Source: CAYGZQ01 sp964354375 [NCBI: uncultured Planctomycetota bacterium]
Lineage (GTDB): Bacteria > JAJVIF01 > JAPKYR01
NCBI GenBank assembly: GCA_964354375.1
Contig: CAYGZQ010000020.1
Coordinates: 1-57,461 of the forward strand
Length of the DNA stretch: 57,461 nucleotides
Reading direction: 5' to 3'
Part shown: in pieces, positions 33,640 through 42,783 of the stretch
Layout: every line of letters starts with the position of its first letter
How positions within the stretch are numbered: position 1 is the first letter of the stretch
Program-made: the position numbers and the translations under genes
Notes under the pieces: model-generated
Database searches by the model: none
Told to the model about the DNA's origin: nothing
The model's input: the letters and a program-made list of their open reading frames with translations, nothing else

Positions 33640-33669
33640 GCCAGGCTTCGAGAGAAGTCTGGCATTTTT
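33640..33669 (+). terminator. Terminator or attenuator between the YjfB-like gene and hpf
   Basis: A 10-bp stem with one G:T pair (33640-33649 with 33654-33663) has a GAGA tetraloop and is followed by ATTTTTA. It may end the short upstream transcript and let only part of transcription enter hpf. Confidence 0.7.
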
Positions 33670-33715
33670 AATATCCCACGAATCCGTCGAACGCCGTGCG
33701 AAAGGAGCGCCGCAA

Positions 33716-34291
33716 ATGGAAATAGCCATCCGCGGAAAGAACATTGAGTTGACTCCGGCCCTCAAGGATTACATTGAGGACAAGATCGGGAGGCTCGAGA
33801 AGTATTTCGAAAGCATCATCTCCGTCGATGTTACGCTCACGGTGGAGAAGAACCGTTCGATCGAGAGGACTCAGCGAGCCGAGGTTACCATGCACGTAAA
33901 CGGCAACATCATCAGGGCCGAGGAATCCTCCGTCAGCATGTACTCGTCGGTCGACATCGTAGTGGAGAAACTCGAGAGGCAGCTCAAGAAGTATAAGTCG
34001 AAGATTTACAGCTCAATGAAATATCGGGGTCGTGCCAGGAAGTCGAAAGGGATACCGGCCGAGGTCGGAGCAGAGGCTGAAGGCGGGAACGGGGAGATCG
34101 AGGAGGCGTACATCGCCAGGACCAAGCAGGTCATGCTGAGGCCGATGACGCCTTCGGAAGCCGCTTTGCAGATGGAGCTTCTGGGACATGATTTCCATCT
34201 GTTCCTCAATCCGGAATCGGGCGGCGTGAATCTGGTGTACCGCCGAAAGGACGGTAACTACGGTCTGATAGTCCCGGAAGCGTCCGAGTGA
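33716..34291 (+). CDS. hpf: Ribosome hibernation promoting factor, long form
   Basis: The N-terminal domain (MEIAIRGKNIELTPALKDYI, EDKIGRLEKYF) is the S30AE/HPF fold that binds the 30S decoding site. A linker (100-135) leads to the C-terminal dimerisation domain (RPMTPSEAALQMELLGHDFH, FLNPESGGVNLVYRRKDGNY). With 191 residues this is the long form that makes 100S ribosome dimers in slow growth. AAAGGAG lies 9 nt before the ATG. A clear terminator follows. Confidence 0.95.
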   Translation: MEIAIRGKNIELTPALKDYIEDKIGRLEKYFESIISVDVTLTVEKNRSIERTQRAEVTMHVNGNIIRAEESSVSMYSSVDIVVEKLERQLKKYKSKIYSSMKYRGRARKSKGIPAEVGAEAEGGNGEIEEAYIARTKQVMLRPMTPSEAALQMELLGHDFHLFLNPESGGVNLVYRRKDGNYGLIVPEASE

Positions 34292-34320
34292 CATTGATTG
34301 TCTCAGGGATGATGAGAATC

Positions 34321-34347
34321 AACCCTCCGCGAGTCGGAGGGTTTTTT
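34321..34347 (+). terminator. Rho-independent terminator of hpf
   Basis: AACCCTCCG (34321-34329) pairs with CGGAGGGTT (34335-34343) around a 5-nt loop, with a run of six T. The rest of the 241-nt gap up to mreB is G-rich and shows no clear promoter. Confidence 0.88.
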
Positions 34348-34532
34348 ACACGGGCGAGCGGGCTGGATTGTGGGCGAACCCATTGAAAATGGGGGAGGCG
34401 GGGGGGTAATATGTTGCGATTGTGGTCGAAATAGGTAACTGAGGGGGGCGGCCCCGCAACAAACGTGTGCAGAGTTGGGGCCGTTAAATTATACAGGCTT
34501 GGACAGGCATCAGGAGTGAACCTGAGAAGTCA

Positions 34533-35567
34533 ATGTTGTCATGGGTTTTAAATAGATTCAGCTACGACCTGGGTATCGATCTCGGGACTGCGAATACGCT
34601 GGTATACCTTCGGGGAGTGGGCGTGGTCATTCGCGAGCCGTCGGTGGTCGCGATCGACAAGGACTCCGGTCGCCTTGTCGCGGTGGGCGACGAAGCGAAG
34701 AAGATGATCGGTCGCACGCCCGCCAACATAGTGGCGATAAGGCCGCTCAAGGACGGAGTGATCGCCGACTTCGAGACGACTCAGAGGATGCTGGAGTATT
34801 TCATCCGCAAGGCGAGGCCGCCGGGGCGTTTCGTGCCGCCGCGCCTTGTCATCGGTATCCCGTCCGGGATTACGGAAGTGGAGCGTCGCGCGGTATACGA
34901 TTCCGCAAAGAACGCGGGGGCGAGGGAGATTTACCAGATAGAGGAGCCCATGGCGGCCGCGATCGGTGCGGGCCTGCCGGTGGACGAGGCGTTCGGAAGC
35001 ATCATCGTCGATGTCGGTGGGGGCACGACCGAGGTGGCCGTCATCTCCCTGGGCGGCATCGTCGAATCGGTCTCCCTCCGGATTGCCGGCGACGAATTCG
35101 ACGAATCGATCATCAACTTCGCGAAGCTGAAATACAACTTGTTGATAGGCGAGCGCCAGGCGGAGCGCATCAAGATGGAGATTGGAAGCGGGTTCCCACT
35201 GACCGAGGAGCTGAGCACGCTGATGCAGGGACGCGACCTTGTGACCGGGCTTCCAAAGACCGTGCGAGTGACGTCGCCCGAGATACGCGAGGCGCTTGCG
35301 GGTCGCGTCAACCAGATCGTGAAGGCCGTCAAGGACGCTCTGGAGAAGACGAGTCCGGAGCTGTCTGCGGACGTATACGAGAGAGGCATCATGCTGGCCG
35401 GCGGCGGATCTCTTCTCAAGAACCTGGACAAGAGGATCGCGCAGGCCACCGGAATCCCGACTTTTCTCGCGGACGATCCGCTGACGGCGGTGGTGCACGG
35501 GACTGAGCGGGTGCTCGAGAACATCGAGCGACTGCGTCACGTCCTCGTGACGCAGATCAGACGATAG
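34533..35567 (+). CDS. mreB: Rod shape-determining protein MreB
   Basis: This 344-residue actin homologue has phosphate-1 DLGIDLGTANTLVYLRG, ADFETTQRMLEYFIRKA, phosphate-2 IIVDVGGGTTEVAVIS, GERQAERIKMEIGS and the adenosine motif GIMLAGGGSLLKNLD. The N-terminal MLSWVLNRFSYD gives a short amphipathic membrane anchor. It polymerises on the inner membrane and guides lateral wall synthesis. It heads a cluster with an unknown membrane gene and mreC. Confidence 0.97.
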   Translation: MLSWVLNRFSYDLGIDLGTANTLVYLRGVGVVIREPSVVAIDKDSGRLVAVGDEAKKMIGRTPANIVAIRPLKDGVIADFETTQRMLEYFIRKARPPGRFVPPRLVIGIPSGITEVERRAVYDSAKNAGAREIYQIEEPMAAAIGAGLPVDEAFGSIIVDVGGGTTEVAVISLGGIVESVSLRIAGDEFDESIINFAKLKYNLLIGERQAERIKMEIGSGFPLTEELSTLMQGRDLVTGLPKTVRVTSPEIREALAGRVNQIVKAVKDALEKTSPELSADVYERGIMLAGGGSLLKNLDKRIAQATGIPTFLADDPLTAVVHGTERVLENIERLRHVLVTQIRR

Positions 35568-35576
35568 GGAGCCGAG

Positions 35577-36563
35577 ATGAGCATCCCTCGATTGCTCGGA
35601 ATTATCGCCCTTCTGCTTTTTGTCGTTTTCGTGGCGACGTTTTTCGCCGTGCTCGTCCGCCTTTCCAGGATAGGGGTCACAACCGAGAGACTGGCGGTGA
35701 TCGAGGGTGACGGTGCGGTGTCGCCCCTCCCGGTGTTCACCCGCTTCGACCTTCTGGGCCAGGACCCTTTGAGCGGACGTCTCAAATTCGTGGTCACGTC
35801 GCGGATCGACATACGGGTGCCCCCGTTCAGCGCCCTGACTGACGGGCAGGAGGTGCGGCTGAGGATCGAGAACATGGTGCCCGAGCTCGAGCGCAACATC
35901 GACCTGACGGCGGTATTCGAGGCTCCCCCGCTCGGCGACAATTTCGTCAACCTCGATTTCGGGGAGTACGAGATGGATGTGGTCGATCGGAGGGATTTTT
36001 ATCCGTTCGACGGGTACGAGGCGGCTTTCAATTTCGCGTACTACATCCCCGGGGACTGGGTGTCGTCGACCGGGACCTGGCTGGAGCCGAAACAGGTGTC
36101 GATCAGGAGTCTCACCAACCTGATTCTTCTGAATCCCCGCTACGCGACGACAATATCGGGCGACAAGGCGTTCAGGCTGAGGGTCGCGAGGCTGAGGATT
36201 CTGCAGTACCTTACGGCGACCCTGGTTCTGATAGAGATACTTTTTGTAATATATCTCCTTACTATAGTGAACCTGCAGGAGCTCCTTGGAAAGGGATTGG
36301 GCTACCTTGTGGGCCTGTACATCGTTCGGAACATCCTGGCCACAAACGCTCCCCAGTTCCCGACGTTCATCGACTACGCGACGCTGTTTCTGATTTGCGT
36401 GGTCTTCTTCCTGATGCTGTTCAAGTTCCTCGGGGGAGCGGAGGAACACGCCCTGATCACTCTCCCCGCCGCGTGGCGCGATGCCATTCTGGGTAGTCGC
36501 GAGCCCCAAAGGGGCAAAGGGGGGCACGAGGAAGAGAGCGATGAGGGGCCGGAAGACGCCTGA
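35577..36563 (+). CDS. Membrane protein of unknown function within the mre cluster
   Basis: This 328-residue protein has one N-terminal membrane segment (residues 5-27), an external beta-rich domain (about 30-195) and three C-terminal segments (about 200-290), then a charged tail. The layout resembles DUF4436 proteins, but I cannot confirm the family. It begins 9 nt after mreB and 66 nt before mreC, the place where no gene is expected. No mreD is seen in the window, so it could be a functional substitute or a partner; both are inference. Confidence 0.8.
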   Translation: MSIPRLLGIIALLLFVVFVATFFAVLVRLSRIGVTTERLAVIEGDGAVSPLPVFTRFDLLGQDPLSGRLKFVVTSRIDIRVPPFSALTDGQEVRLRIENMVPELERNIDLTAVFEAPPLGDNFVNLDFGEYEMDVVDRRDFYPFDGYEAAFNFAYYIPGDWVSSTGTWLEPKQVSIRSLTNLILLNPRYATTISGDKAFRLRVARLRILQYLTATLVLIEILFVIYLLTIVNLQELLGKGLGYLVGLYIVRNILATNAPQFPTFIDYATLFLICVVFFLMLFKFLGGAEEHALITLPAAWRDAILGSREPQRGKGGHEEESDEGPEDA

Positions 36564-36628
36564 CGCGTCTCCGATTCCTGCAAGGCCCCGCCGGTTTCCG
36601 AAGCCCAGGGGGCAAGGCTGACCCTCCA

Positions 36629-37507
36629 ATGTACTCTCGGAAGCGCATCCATCCGGCAGTAAGAATCATCGGCGTCATAGCCGCGCTCGCCCTGCTGATC
36701 CTGCTCCTCGGACGCCTCGATTTTCCCGGATGGGTGCTCCGCGTCGTCGGCGACCTTATCCCGTCAGGCAGAGAGCCGGCATACACGCCCGAGGAAGTGA
36801 AAGAGCTCAGGCAGAAAGTGGGCAGCCTCGAAAGCGAGAACTCGCTTCTGAGGGAGATGGTGGTGAACCTTCAGCAGGGGAAGGAACTGGAGTCGATCGA
36901 ATCGTTGTTCGGGGCTGAGATGCTTGTCGCGCAGGTTGTCTACCGGGACCATTCACGGATATTCGCGACGGCGATAATCGACAAGGGTGAGTCGGACGGA
37001 GTGAAGGCCGGAATGCCCGTAGTGGACTCGCATGGGCTTGTCGGCAGGATTGTATCAACCAGGGCTGCGGTGTCGCGGATCGAGCTGATCACCAGTCCCG
37101 AGTGCTCGTTCGGAGTCATCGATCAGCGTTCGCGCGAGCTGGGGATTGTCAGGGGGAGCGAGGCGGTGAGATGGCGGAAGGGGATGGGGACCGGAGCGGA
37201 AGGGGAATCGGTGGAGCCGAACCTTCTCGAAATGGAGTACCTGAGCCCCTCCGCCGACATCAGCGTCAAGGACCCGCTCGTGACGAGCGGGCTGTCGGGG
37301 ATAACGCCTGAGGGGATAAGGGTCGGGGAGGTGGTGGAGATCATAACGAGCGAAGAACAGGGATGGTTCGACATCGGCGTGAAGCCGTACGCCGACCTGG
37401 AGCACCTCGAAACCGTAGCGGTGGTCTTATTCCAGGAGGAGGAGCGTGCCCAGATAGAGGGGTTGCTGGAAGAGGAGACCGCAGAGTCGGGGGCGCCGGT
37501 GAACTGA
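36629..37507 (+). CDS. mreC: Rod shape-determining protein MreC
   Basis: This 292-residue protein has one membrane segment (VRIIGVIAALALLILLLG), a coiled coil (EEVKELRQKVGSLESENSLL) and the periplasmic beta-barrel domain (VVYRDHSRIFATAIIDKGES, DGVKAGMPVVDSHGLVGRIV, DPLVTSGLSGITPEGIRVGE). It links the MreB cytoskeleton to penicillin-binding proteins. A weak hairpin with T-rich tail (37584-37604) follows and may end the transcript. Confidence 0.93.
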   Translation: MYSRKRIHPAVRIIGVIAALALLILLLGRLDFPGWVLRVVGDLIPSGREPAYTPEEVKELRQKVGSLESENSLLREMVVNLQQGKELESIESLFGAEMLVAQVVYRDHSRIFATAIIDKGESDGVKAGMPVVDSHGLVGRIVSTRAAVSRIELITSPECSFGVIDQRSRELGIVRGSEAVRWRKGMGTGAEGESVEPNLLEMEYLSPSADISVKDPLVTSGLSGITPEGIRVGEVVEIITSEEQGWFDIGVKPYADLEHLETVAVVLFQEEERAQIEGLLEEETAESGAPVN

Positions 37508-37609
37508 CTCTCGTGCGGACGGACCTTTCGTCAGGCTGTGGTAGAATAGGCGACGGATGAAACTGAGTGGGGAACCCGGGTATCCGCCTGAACGGCGGTT
37601 TTGTTTATC

Positions 37610-38950
37610 ATGGTCGTACGAAGGCTCATAGTCGCGATTTCCGGGGTATGGGATCGGATAAGGCCGGCGGTTGCCGCGCTGCTCATCATGCCGATCGCGC
37701 CGCTTCTGGGCTGGGGCCCCATCGCCCATATATACCTCAACAAGCGAGCGCTGGATCGGGTCAAGCCGGAGGATGCGCAGGACGAGAGGGTGCGCGCGAT
37801 TCTTTCCGATGAGAACCTGAGAAAGGCGTTCATTAATGCGGGGAACTCGGTCGATCTGATCAAGGCCAACAACCTGAGGAACCGGGAGCGATTTTTCGAA
37901 TACGCGCACAACACGGTTCCGAACTTCTTCACCGGCGACCCGGTGATGGGACGTTACCTCTGGGAGGAGACCGGCAAGACGGCGGACGACGTCGCAGGTC
38001 CGGTCAGCGGGGCATGGGCCCTGGGATGGCTTGCGCACCAGGTGTGCGACGGTTTCGCGCACAAGATACCGCACGCGGGGTGCGAGGGATGGGTGAACTC
38101 GAGGCGCGTCCTGGCCGGCTGCTGTCGTCCGGAGCGCGAGGATGAGTCCGTGACCATCGCTCAGGCGCGAATCCAGCTCTACACGGCAGATCACTGGCTC
38201 GCAGAGATGCTTGCGGACTGCCTGTGCTATTCCAGGGAGAGAGGGTTCATCGATTCCGTCGATATCGACCTCAGCGTTCCCACGAACGGGGAGGTTCTAA
38301 GGTCAAGCAAGAGAATCCTGATGGAATTCGAGCGACAGCTCGGCCCGGGCTTCGTGTATTTCGAGCCCCTGGGCGATGACAAGCTGAAGGCCATCGTGGA
38401 TTACTACGAGCTCATAGTCCGGTGCTCGCTCTACGTGTATCGTGCGATCCTGCGGTCCTACCCGGATGGTGAATTCGAGAAATACATCGGGGCGAGTCCG
38501 CGGATGTCGCGGCTCGACGAGCTTCTGGAGAGCTCCGTGGAGGCCATCGCGTTCATGCTCAGGAATCCTCAGAAGCCGTGGCAGCCGAGGCGATGGCTTC
38601 CGGGCGGATCGAACGAGTTCGTGCACTCGGTGTATGAATACGAGCGGGTGTGGCGTCCCGGACGCTACAAGTTCGGGCGCAAGGAAGGGCTGCTTGGCGC
38701 AGTTTACTACAACAGGCTCACGGACAGACTGATTTCGTGGGCGAGCGATGTCGCGGCAAGGCACGATCTGTGGCCGCTTATACGCATGGGGATCTCCACC
38801 CTGTACAGCCGCGGCAGGAGTCAATGGCCGATATCGAGCGCCTTCATCAGAATTCTTGTAAGCGAGAAGCCGTCGAGCGTGCAGGACACTGTCGCGCGCG
38901 TCGCGCGTCGCTGCAGGCTCCAGCGATACGAGGAGATCATACCGGACTAG
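37610..38950 (+). CDS. Zinc-dependent phospholipase C-like protein (PF00882 type)
   Basis: After a hydrophobic N-terminal segment (VAALLIMPIAPLL) the protein reads GWGPIAHIYLNKRAL, with Trp and His as in the N-terminal zinc ligands of this family. Other candidate ligands are in FEYAHNTVPNFF, LGWLAHQVCDGFAHK and TADHWLAEMLADCLCY. The family includes clostridial alpha-toxin and many unstudied proteins. At 446 residues it is longer than the domain alone. I chose ATG 37610; a TTG three codons earlier is possible. It follows mreC on the same strand, though a weak terminator intervenes. Confidence 0.78.
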   Translation: MVVRRLIVAISGVWDRIRPAVAALLIMPIAPLLGWGPIAHIYLNKRALDRVKPEDAQDERVRAILSDENLRKAFINAGNSVDLIKANNLRNRERFFEYAHNTVPNFFTGDPVMGRYLWEETGKTADDVAGPVSGAWALGWLAHQVCDGFAHKIPHAGCEGWVNSRRVLAGCCRPEREDESVTIAQARIQLYTADHWLAEMLADCLCYSRERGFIDSVDIDLSVPTNGEVLRSSKRILMEFERQLGPGFVYFEPLGDDKLKAIVDYYELIVRCSLYVYRAILRSYPDGEFEKYIGASPRMSRLDELLESSVEAIAFMLRNPQKPWQPRRWLPGGSNEFVHSVYEYERVWRPGRYKFGRKEGLLGAVYYNRLTDRLISWASDVAARHDLWPLIRMGISTLYSRGRSQWPISSAFIRILVSEKPSSVQDTVARVARRCRLQRYEEIIPD

Positions 38951-38953
38951 GTG

Positions 38954-39391
38954 CTAAAGCGGGGGAAGAGTGTCGTCGCTGCGGCCGCCGATCACAAGAC
39001 CGCTCTCGGATTTCAGGACATGATGGGGAGTATAGACCTCGGCGTGTCCCCGGACGCGTATCCCGTCGCCCTTGTCCGGGGAGGCGATGATCAGCACCTC
39101 ACCCCTGTCGAGTCGCTGTGTGGGCAGGCATGGGGAGTTCTCCTGCGATGTGAAGATCACGCTTACTCCGTCTTCGAGCGCCTTGATTGTGAGGACGGTG
39201 TTCATATGACGGTCACCCCCCGAGAGAATGTGGCTGAACGGTATCACACGGTTTTTTGTGGTGTCAATCGCGAGGACTCGACAGCCCGGGCGAATCGAGT
39301 GATGCTCCGATAGTGGGTCGATTTCGGTTATAATATATATTGAAAGCCGATGGTCTGATGATAGACGGAGATGCTGATTCAGTTTGAACAA
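38954..39391 (-). CDS. Uncharacterised protein, possibly Hint-like fold
   Basis: The minus strand is open with high GC at third positions and a beta-rich pattern: GCRVLAIDTTKNRVIPFS, then NTVLTIKALEDGVSVIFTS and LDRGEVLIIASPD. The order of a PGxRVLAxD strand, a strand with EDG, then a TSQENSPCLPTQRLDRGEV segment recalls Hint domains (VLAxD, EDG, TPxHP, xPGD), but no catalytic Cys or His-block is clear. The competing plus-strand frame scores worse. The start is unclear: only TTG 39391, inside the next gene, or an internal GTG is available. Treat it as a probable gene with unknown function. Confidence 0.45.
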   Translation of the reverse strand: MFKLNQHLRLSSDHRLSIYIITEIDPLSEHHSIRPGCRVLAIDTTKNRVIPFSHILSGGDRHMNTVLTIKALEDGVSVIFTSQENSPCLPTQRLDRGEVLIIASPDKGDGIRVRGHAEVYTPHHVLKSESGLVIGGRSDDTLPPL

Positions 39392-41866
39392 TCGGGAGCG
39401 ATGCTGGCCCTCACGTTCTTTGAGTTCGTGATGGTGTGCGTGGGGCTTTTCTACACGATACTCGAATCGGGCCGCCAGAGAAAAGGCGAGTACTCGATCC
39501 TGGCCTGGGGTCTCGCCGGGTATTTTGTCGCCCTGACGATCAGGATTCTTGGGAACCCGTCGCTCGTGGCAACGACCGTTCTCGCGTCGCCGTTCTGGGT
39601 CGTGCTCAGCAACACGCTGATGGTCGGGGGAGTGCTGGTGCTGACGAACGGCCTGGTGACCCGTCGCCTGATCGAACGGAAGCAGTTCGCAGGCGTACTG
39701 CGGTACCTGTGGGCTGCCCTGGCCTCAAGTTTCGCTGCGATCGGTCTGATGTCGCTTTTGATTCCCGGTGCCCAGTCCGGTGTGTGGAAACTGGTGGACA
39801 CAGGAACCGGCATGAGCGGTATCCTGCTGGGAGAGTGGATCTTCGCTCTGCAGGAAGCTTTCGTCCTTGTGTACGCGCTCGTGGTGCTCATCACGCAGAT
39901 GAAAGAGAGATCGGTGTACGCGCAGGGATTTTTCCTGTTCCTGGCGTTCGGACGACTTGCCTACATGGGTTATCTCGCCACGGACGCTTCCGGGACGATA
40001 CAGTCGATCCTGCCCAAGATACTGCAAAGCCTGATCGATCCCCTCGGTTTCCTCTTCCTTGTCATGGCAGTCAATCAGCTTATCGCAGAGGATGTTCAGA
40101 AACTCAACCTGCAACTGATGAGACGTACGGAGCTTCTCGAGGAGGCGACCAGATCGCTAACCAAGCTGAACCAGCTTTCGACCAACCTGCTCAAGACCAC
40201 TCACATACCCGACATCGTCGAAACGATCCTTGCCGGACTGGCGGACGAATTCGGCCTGACGCACACGTTCCTTCTGCTCCTGGACAGGCAGGCCAGGATG
40301 CTCAGGGGTATGCGGCTCGATTCCAACAACCGAACTTATCATTTCATGGACGTGGACTTGCGTCATGAACACTTCCTCAAGGACGCGATGCTGCGCGGCA
40401 AGAGCCTGTTCTTCGGGGACGGCACCAGGACGCCGGACCGCGATTTCATGAGAAACTATAACCTCTCGAAGAACCTGGTAACCGTGCCCCTCCTGACAAA
40501 AAAGGAAAAGACCTGTTTCGAGATGTACGATTGCGACAAGATGAGCTGCCCGGTTCAGGCTTTCGGATGGAATGCCTGCTGGCTTTGCAGGGAGGAGTGC
40601 CCGTACTACAACAAGGAGGAGGCGCAGGATCTCACGAACTGCGTTCAGTGCAAGGCATTCAACCTTGTCGGGCTTCTCGTGGTGGACAATCGGAATCCGA
40701 AACAGCGGGTTGACGAGAAGAACATCGCGTTCCTGGAGACATTCGCGAATCAGGCCGGGATGGCGCTGCACAACGCGATGCTTGTGGAGGACCTGTCAAG
40801 GGAGGTCACCTTCCGCGAGAGAACATTCAAGAGCCTTCCGAACGGGGTGCTGGTGCTGGATGAGCGCGGACTGATCCAGTCCATCAATCCATCGCTGCTG
40901 GAGATTCTCTCTCTGAAAGACAAGGACGTGACGGGAATACCGTTCGAGGCAGTGAGACTGGTGAACGACGAGGAGAGGTTCCAGTCGATTGTGAACCACG
41001 CGCTCGAGGAGGGCAGAATCTACGAGGGGATCGGGGAAAGCTGGACCCTTACGCTTCCGGGACGCACGCTGAAGCTGAACATCAAGGTAAGTCCGCTTCC
41101 CGGCGCCGGCAACCGTCACGGCGCCGTGATTCTCTTCGAGGACATCACTGACGTGACGGCGCTGCAGGAGCAGCTTTTCAGGAGCGAGAAGCTGGCGACA
41201 TTGGGGCAGATGGCTGCGGGGATCGCGCACGAGGTGAATAACCCGCTGGCGGGAGTGTCGGGGTTTCTGCAGGTGATGGCGGGCAGGCTTCCGGTCGACA
41301 GCCCGGAGAGGTCGGCCATGCAGGTGGCGCTGAACAACATCAACCGGGCAAGCGGCACGATAAAGGACCTTCTCAAGTTCGCGCGGCTGGGTCCGGCGGA
41401 CAAACGTCCCACCAGGCTGAACGAAGTGCTTGAGGACAGCCTTCTGTTCGTGCAGTTTCATGAGGAGCACAAGGGGGTCGACATCGTGAGGGACTTCGGG
41501 AAGGACCTGCCGCAGGTGGTGATCGATCCCGACCAGCTGCGCCAGGTTTTCACGAATCTCATCCTCAATGGTCTGCAGGCGATGGGGGACGAGGGAACAC
41601 TGACGGTGAGCACGGTCGCGCAAAACGGTGTGGTGCGCACCTTCATCGAGGATACCGGTTGCGGAATCGCGCAGGAGAACCTGGAATTGCTGTTCGAGCC
41701 CTGGTTCACTACAAAGCAGGCGAAAGGAACGGGGCTGGGGCTTGTCAACAGCGACAGGATTGTCGCCGACCACTCAGGCGTGCTGGCCTTCTCATCGATC
41801 GAGGGTCAGGGCACAACCTTCATTGTCGATATCCCGCTTGAGGAACCCAAGTCAAAGCAGGACTAG
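39371..41866 (+). CDS. Membrane-bound sensor histidine kinase with Cys-rich GAF and PAS domains
   Basis: About seven membrane segments (15-235) are followed by a GAF domain (270-470), which holds a cluster of eight or more Cys (CFEMYDCDKMSC, NACWLCREECPYY, NCVQCKAF). Then come a PAS domain (LPNGVLVLDERGLIQSINPS), HisKA with the phospho-His in GIAHEVNNPLAGVSGF, and HATPase_c with NLILNGLQAM, DTGCGI and KGTGLGL. The kinase lacks a fused receiver and no response regulator is near. A TATAAT box (39329-39334) lies 37 nt before the ATG without a clear -35. The stop overlaps the convergent methyltransferase by 4 nt. Confidence 0.92.
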   Translation: MLIQFEQSGAMLALTFFEFVMVCVGLFYTILESGRQRKGEYSILAWGLAGYFVALTIRILGNPSLVATTVLASPFWVVLSNTLMVGGVLVLTNGLVTRRLIERKQFAGVLRYLWAALASSFAAIGLMSLLIPGAQSGVWKLVDTGTGMSGILLGEWIFALQEAFVLVYALVVLITQMKERSVYAQGFFLFLAFGRLAYMGYLATDASGTIQSILPKILQSLIDPLGFLFLVMAVNQLIAEDVQKLNLQLMRRTELLEEATRSLTKLNQLSTNLLKTTHIPDIVETILAGLADEFGLTHTFLLLLDRQARMLRGMRLDSNNRTYHFMDVDLRHEHFLKDAMLRGKSLFFGDGTRTPDRDFMRNYNLSKNLVTVPLLTKKEKTCFEMYDCDKMSCPVQAFGWNACWLCREECPYYNKEEAQDLTNCVQCKAFNLVGLLVVDNRNPKQRVDEKNIAFLETFANQAGMALHNAMLVEDLSREVTFRERTFKSLPNGVLVLDERGLIQSINPSLLEILSLKDKDVTGIPFEAVRLVNDEERFQSIVNHALEEGRIYEGIGESWTLTLPGRTLKLNIKVSPLPGAGNRHGAVILFEDITDVTALQEQLFRSEKLATLGQMAAGIAHEVNNPLAGVSGFLQVMAGRLPVDSPERSAMQVALNNINRASGTIKDLLKFARLGPADKRPTRLNEVLEDSLLFVQFHEEHKGVDIVRDFGKDLPQVVIDPDQLRQVFTNLILNGLQAMGDEGTLTVSTVAQNGVVRTFIEDTGCGIAQENLELLFEPWFTTKQAKGTGLGLVNSDRIVADHSGVLAFSSIEGQGTTFIVDIPLEEPKSKQD

Positions 41867-42759
41867 TCCGAATCCAGGCGATCAAGAGCCGAGGCGACGG
41901 CCCTTATGTGCTGCGGAGTGGTGCCGCAACATCCGCCGATGATCCTCGCTCCGGCCTCCACAAGAGAACCGGCTCTCGACGCCACGAACTGCGGGGTCTC
42001 GGGATATGTGAGCGTTCCGCTCTCCTCGATCGCGGGCATTCCGGCGTTCGGCTGTGCAATGATCGGGAGATCTTTCTCAACGAGTCGGAGCCCTCTCACA
42101 ATCTCGATCATGTCCTCGATGCCGGTGCCGCAGTTTGCGCCGATCACATCGATCCCTTCCTGCCTCATCGCGGCTGCGACATCGGCGACCGAGTGCCCCA
42201 TGATCGTGCGATATTCCCCCAGCGGGGTTTTTGTGAAAGTGAAAGTGCAGATGATCTCGATGCCGGTTGCGTCCTTTGCGGCTCTGACGGCGATACGTGC
42301 TTCGTCGGTGGCGGACATTGTCTCGATACAGATCGCGTCCGCGCCGCCTTCCTTCAACGCCGCGGCCTGTTCCCGGAAGGAATCGTACAATTCCTCTTCC
42401 GTGACATCTCCAGTGAGAAGGATCTTTCCGGACGGGCCGATAGAGCCCAGCACTATCTTCTCATTGCCTGCGGCCTCGCGTGATATCTCTGCTGCAGCGT
42501 GGTTCAACTCATAGACGCGCTCATGGAGCCCATAGCAGGCGAGTTTGATACGATTGCCGCCGAAGCTGTTCGTTTCGATGAGATCGCATCCCGAATCGAC
42601 ATAGGCCCTCGCGATTTCGAGAACGTCCCGCCGTCGCTGAAGGTTCCACAGCTCCGGACACTCACCTGCCGCAAGGCCCTTCGCCTGGAGCATGGTCCCC
42701 CATGCGCCGTCCGAGAGGAGGACTCGTTTCAGTTTCAGCAATTCCGCAATCGGTTTCAT
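41863..42759 (-). CDS. Homocysteine S-methyltransferase domain protein (MetH-N type)
   Basis: This 298-residue barrel starts LLSDGAWGTMLQAKGL and has the zinc/thiol motifs GANCGTGIEDM and GGCCGTTPQH (three Cys ligands). In methionine synthase this domain binds homocysteine and takes a methyl group from a corrinoid. Here it is a stand-alone protein and the last gene of an operon with a separate corrinoid protein, so it resembles a split MetH. It could also be a thiol methyltransferase for another acceptor. Confidence 0.9.
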   Translation of the reverse strand: MKPIAELLKLKRVLLSDGAWGTMLQAKGLAAGECPELWNLQRRRDVLEIARAYVDSGCDLIETNSFGGNRIKLACYGLHERVYELNHAAAEISREAAGNEKIVLGSIGPSGKILLTGDVTEEELYDSFREQAAALKEGGADAICIETMSATDEARIAVRAAKDATGIEIICTFTFTKTPLGEYRTIMGHSVADVAAAMRQEGIDVIGANCGTGIEDMIEIVRGLRLVEKDLPIIAQPNAGMPAIEESGTLTYPETPQFVASRAGSLVEAGARIIGGCCGTTPQHIRAVASALDRLDSD

Positions 42760-42783
42760 TGGTCGCGATGCCCAAGCGCAAGA

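Noticed and set aside
38951-39313. Plus-strand ORF after the phospholipase-like gene
   Set aside because: Codon third positions and strand-like hydrophobic pattern are better on the minus strand, and no SD precedes its GTG.
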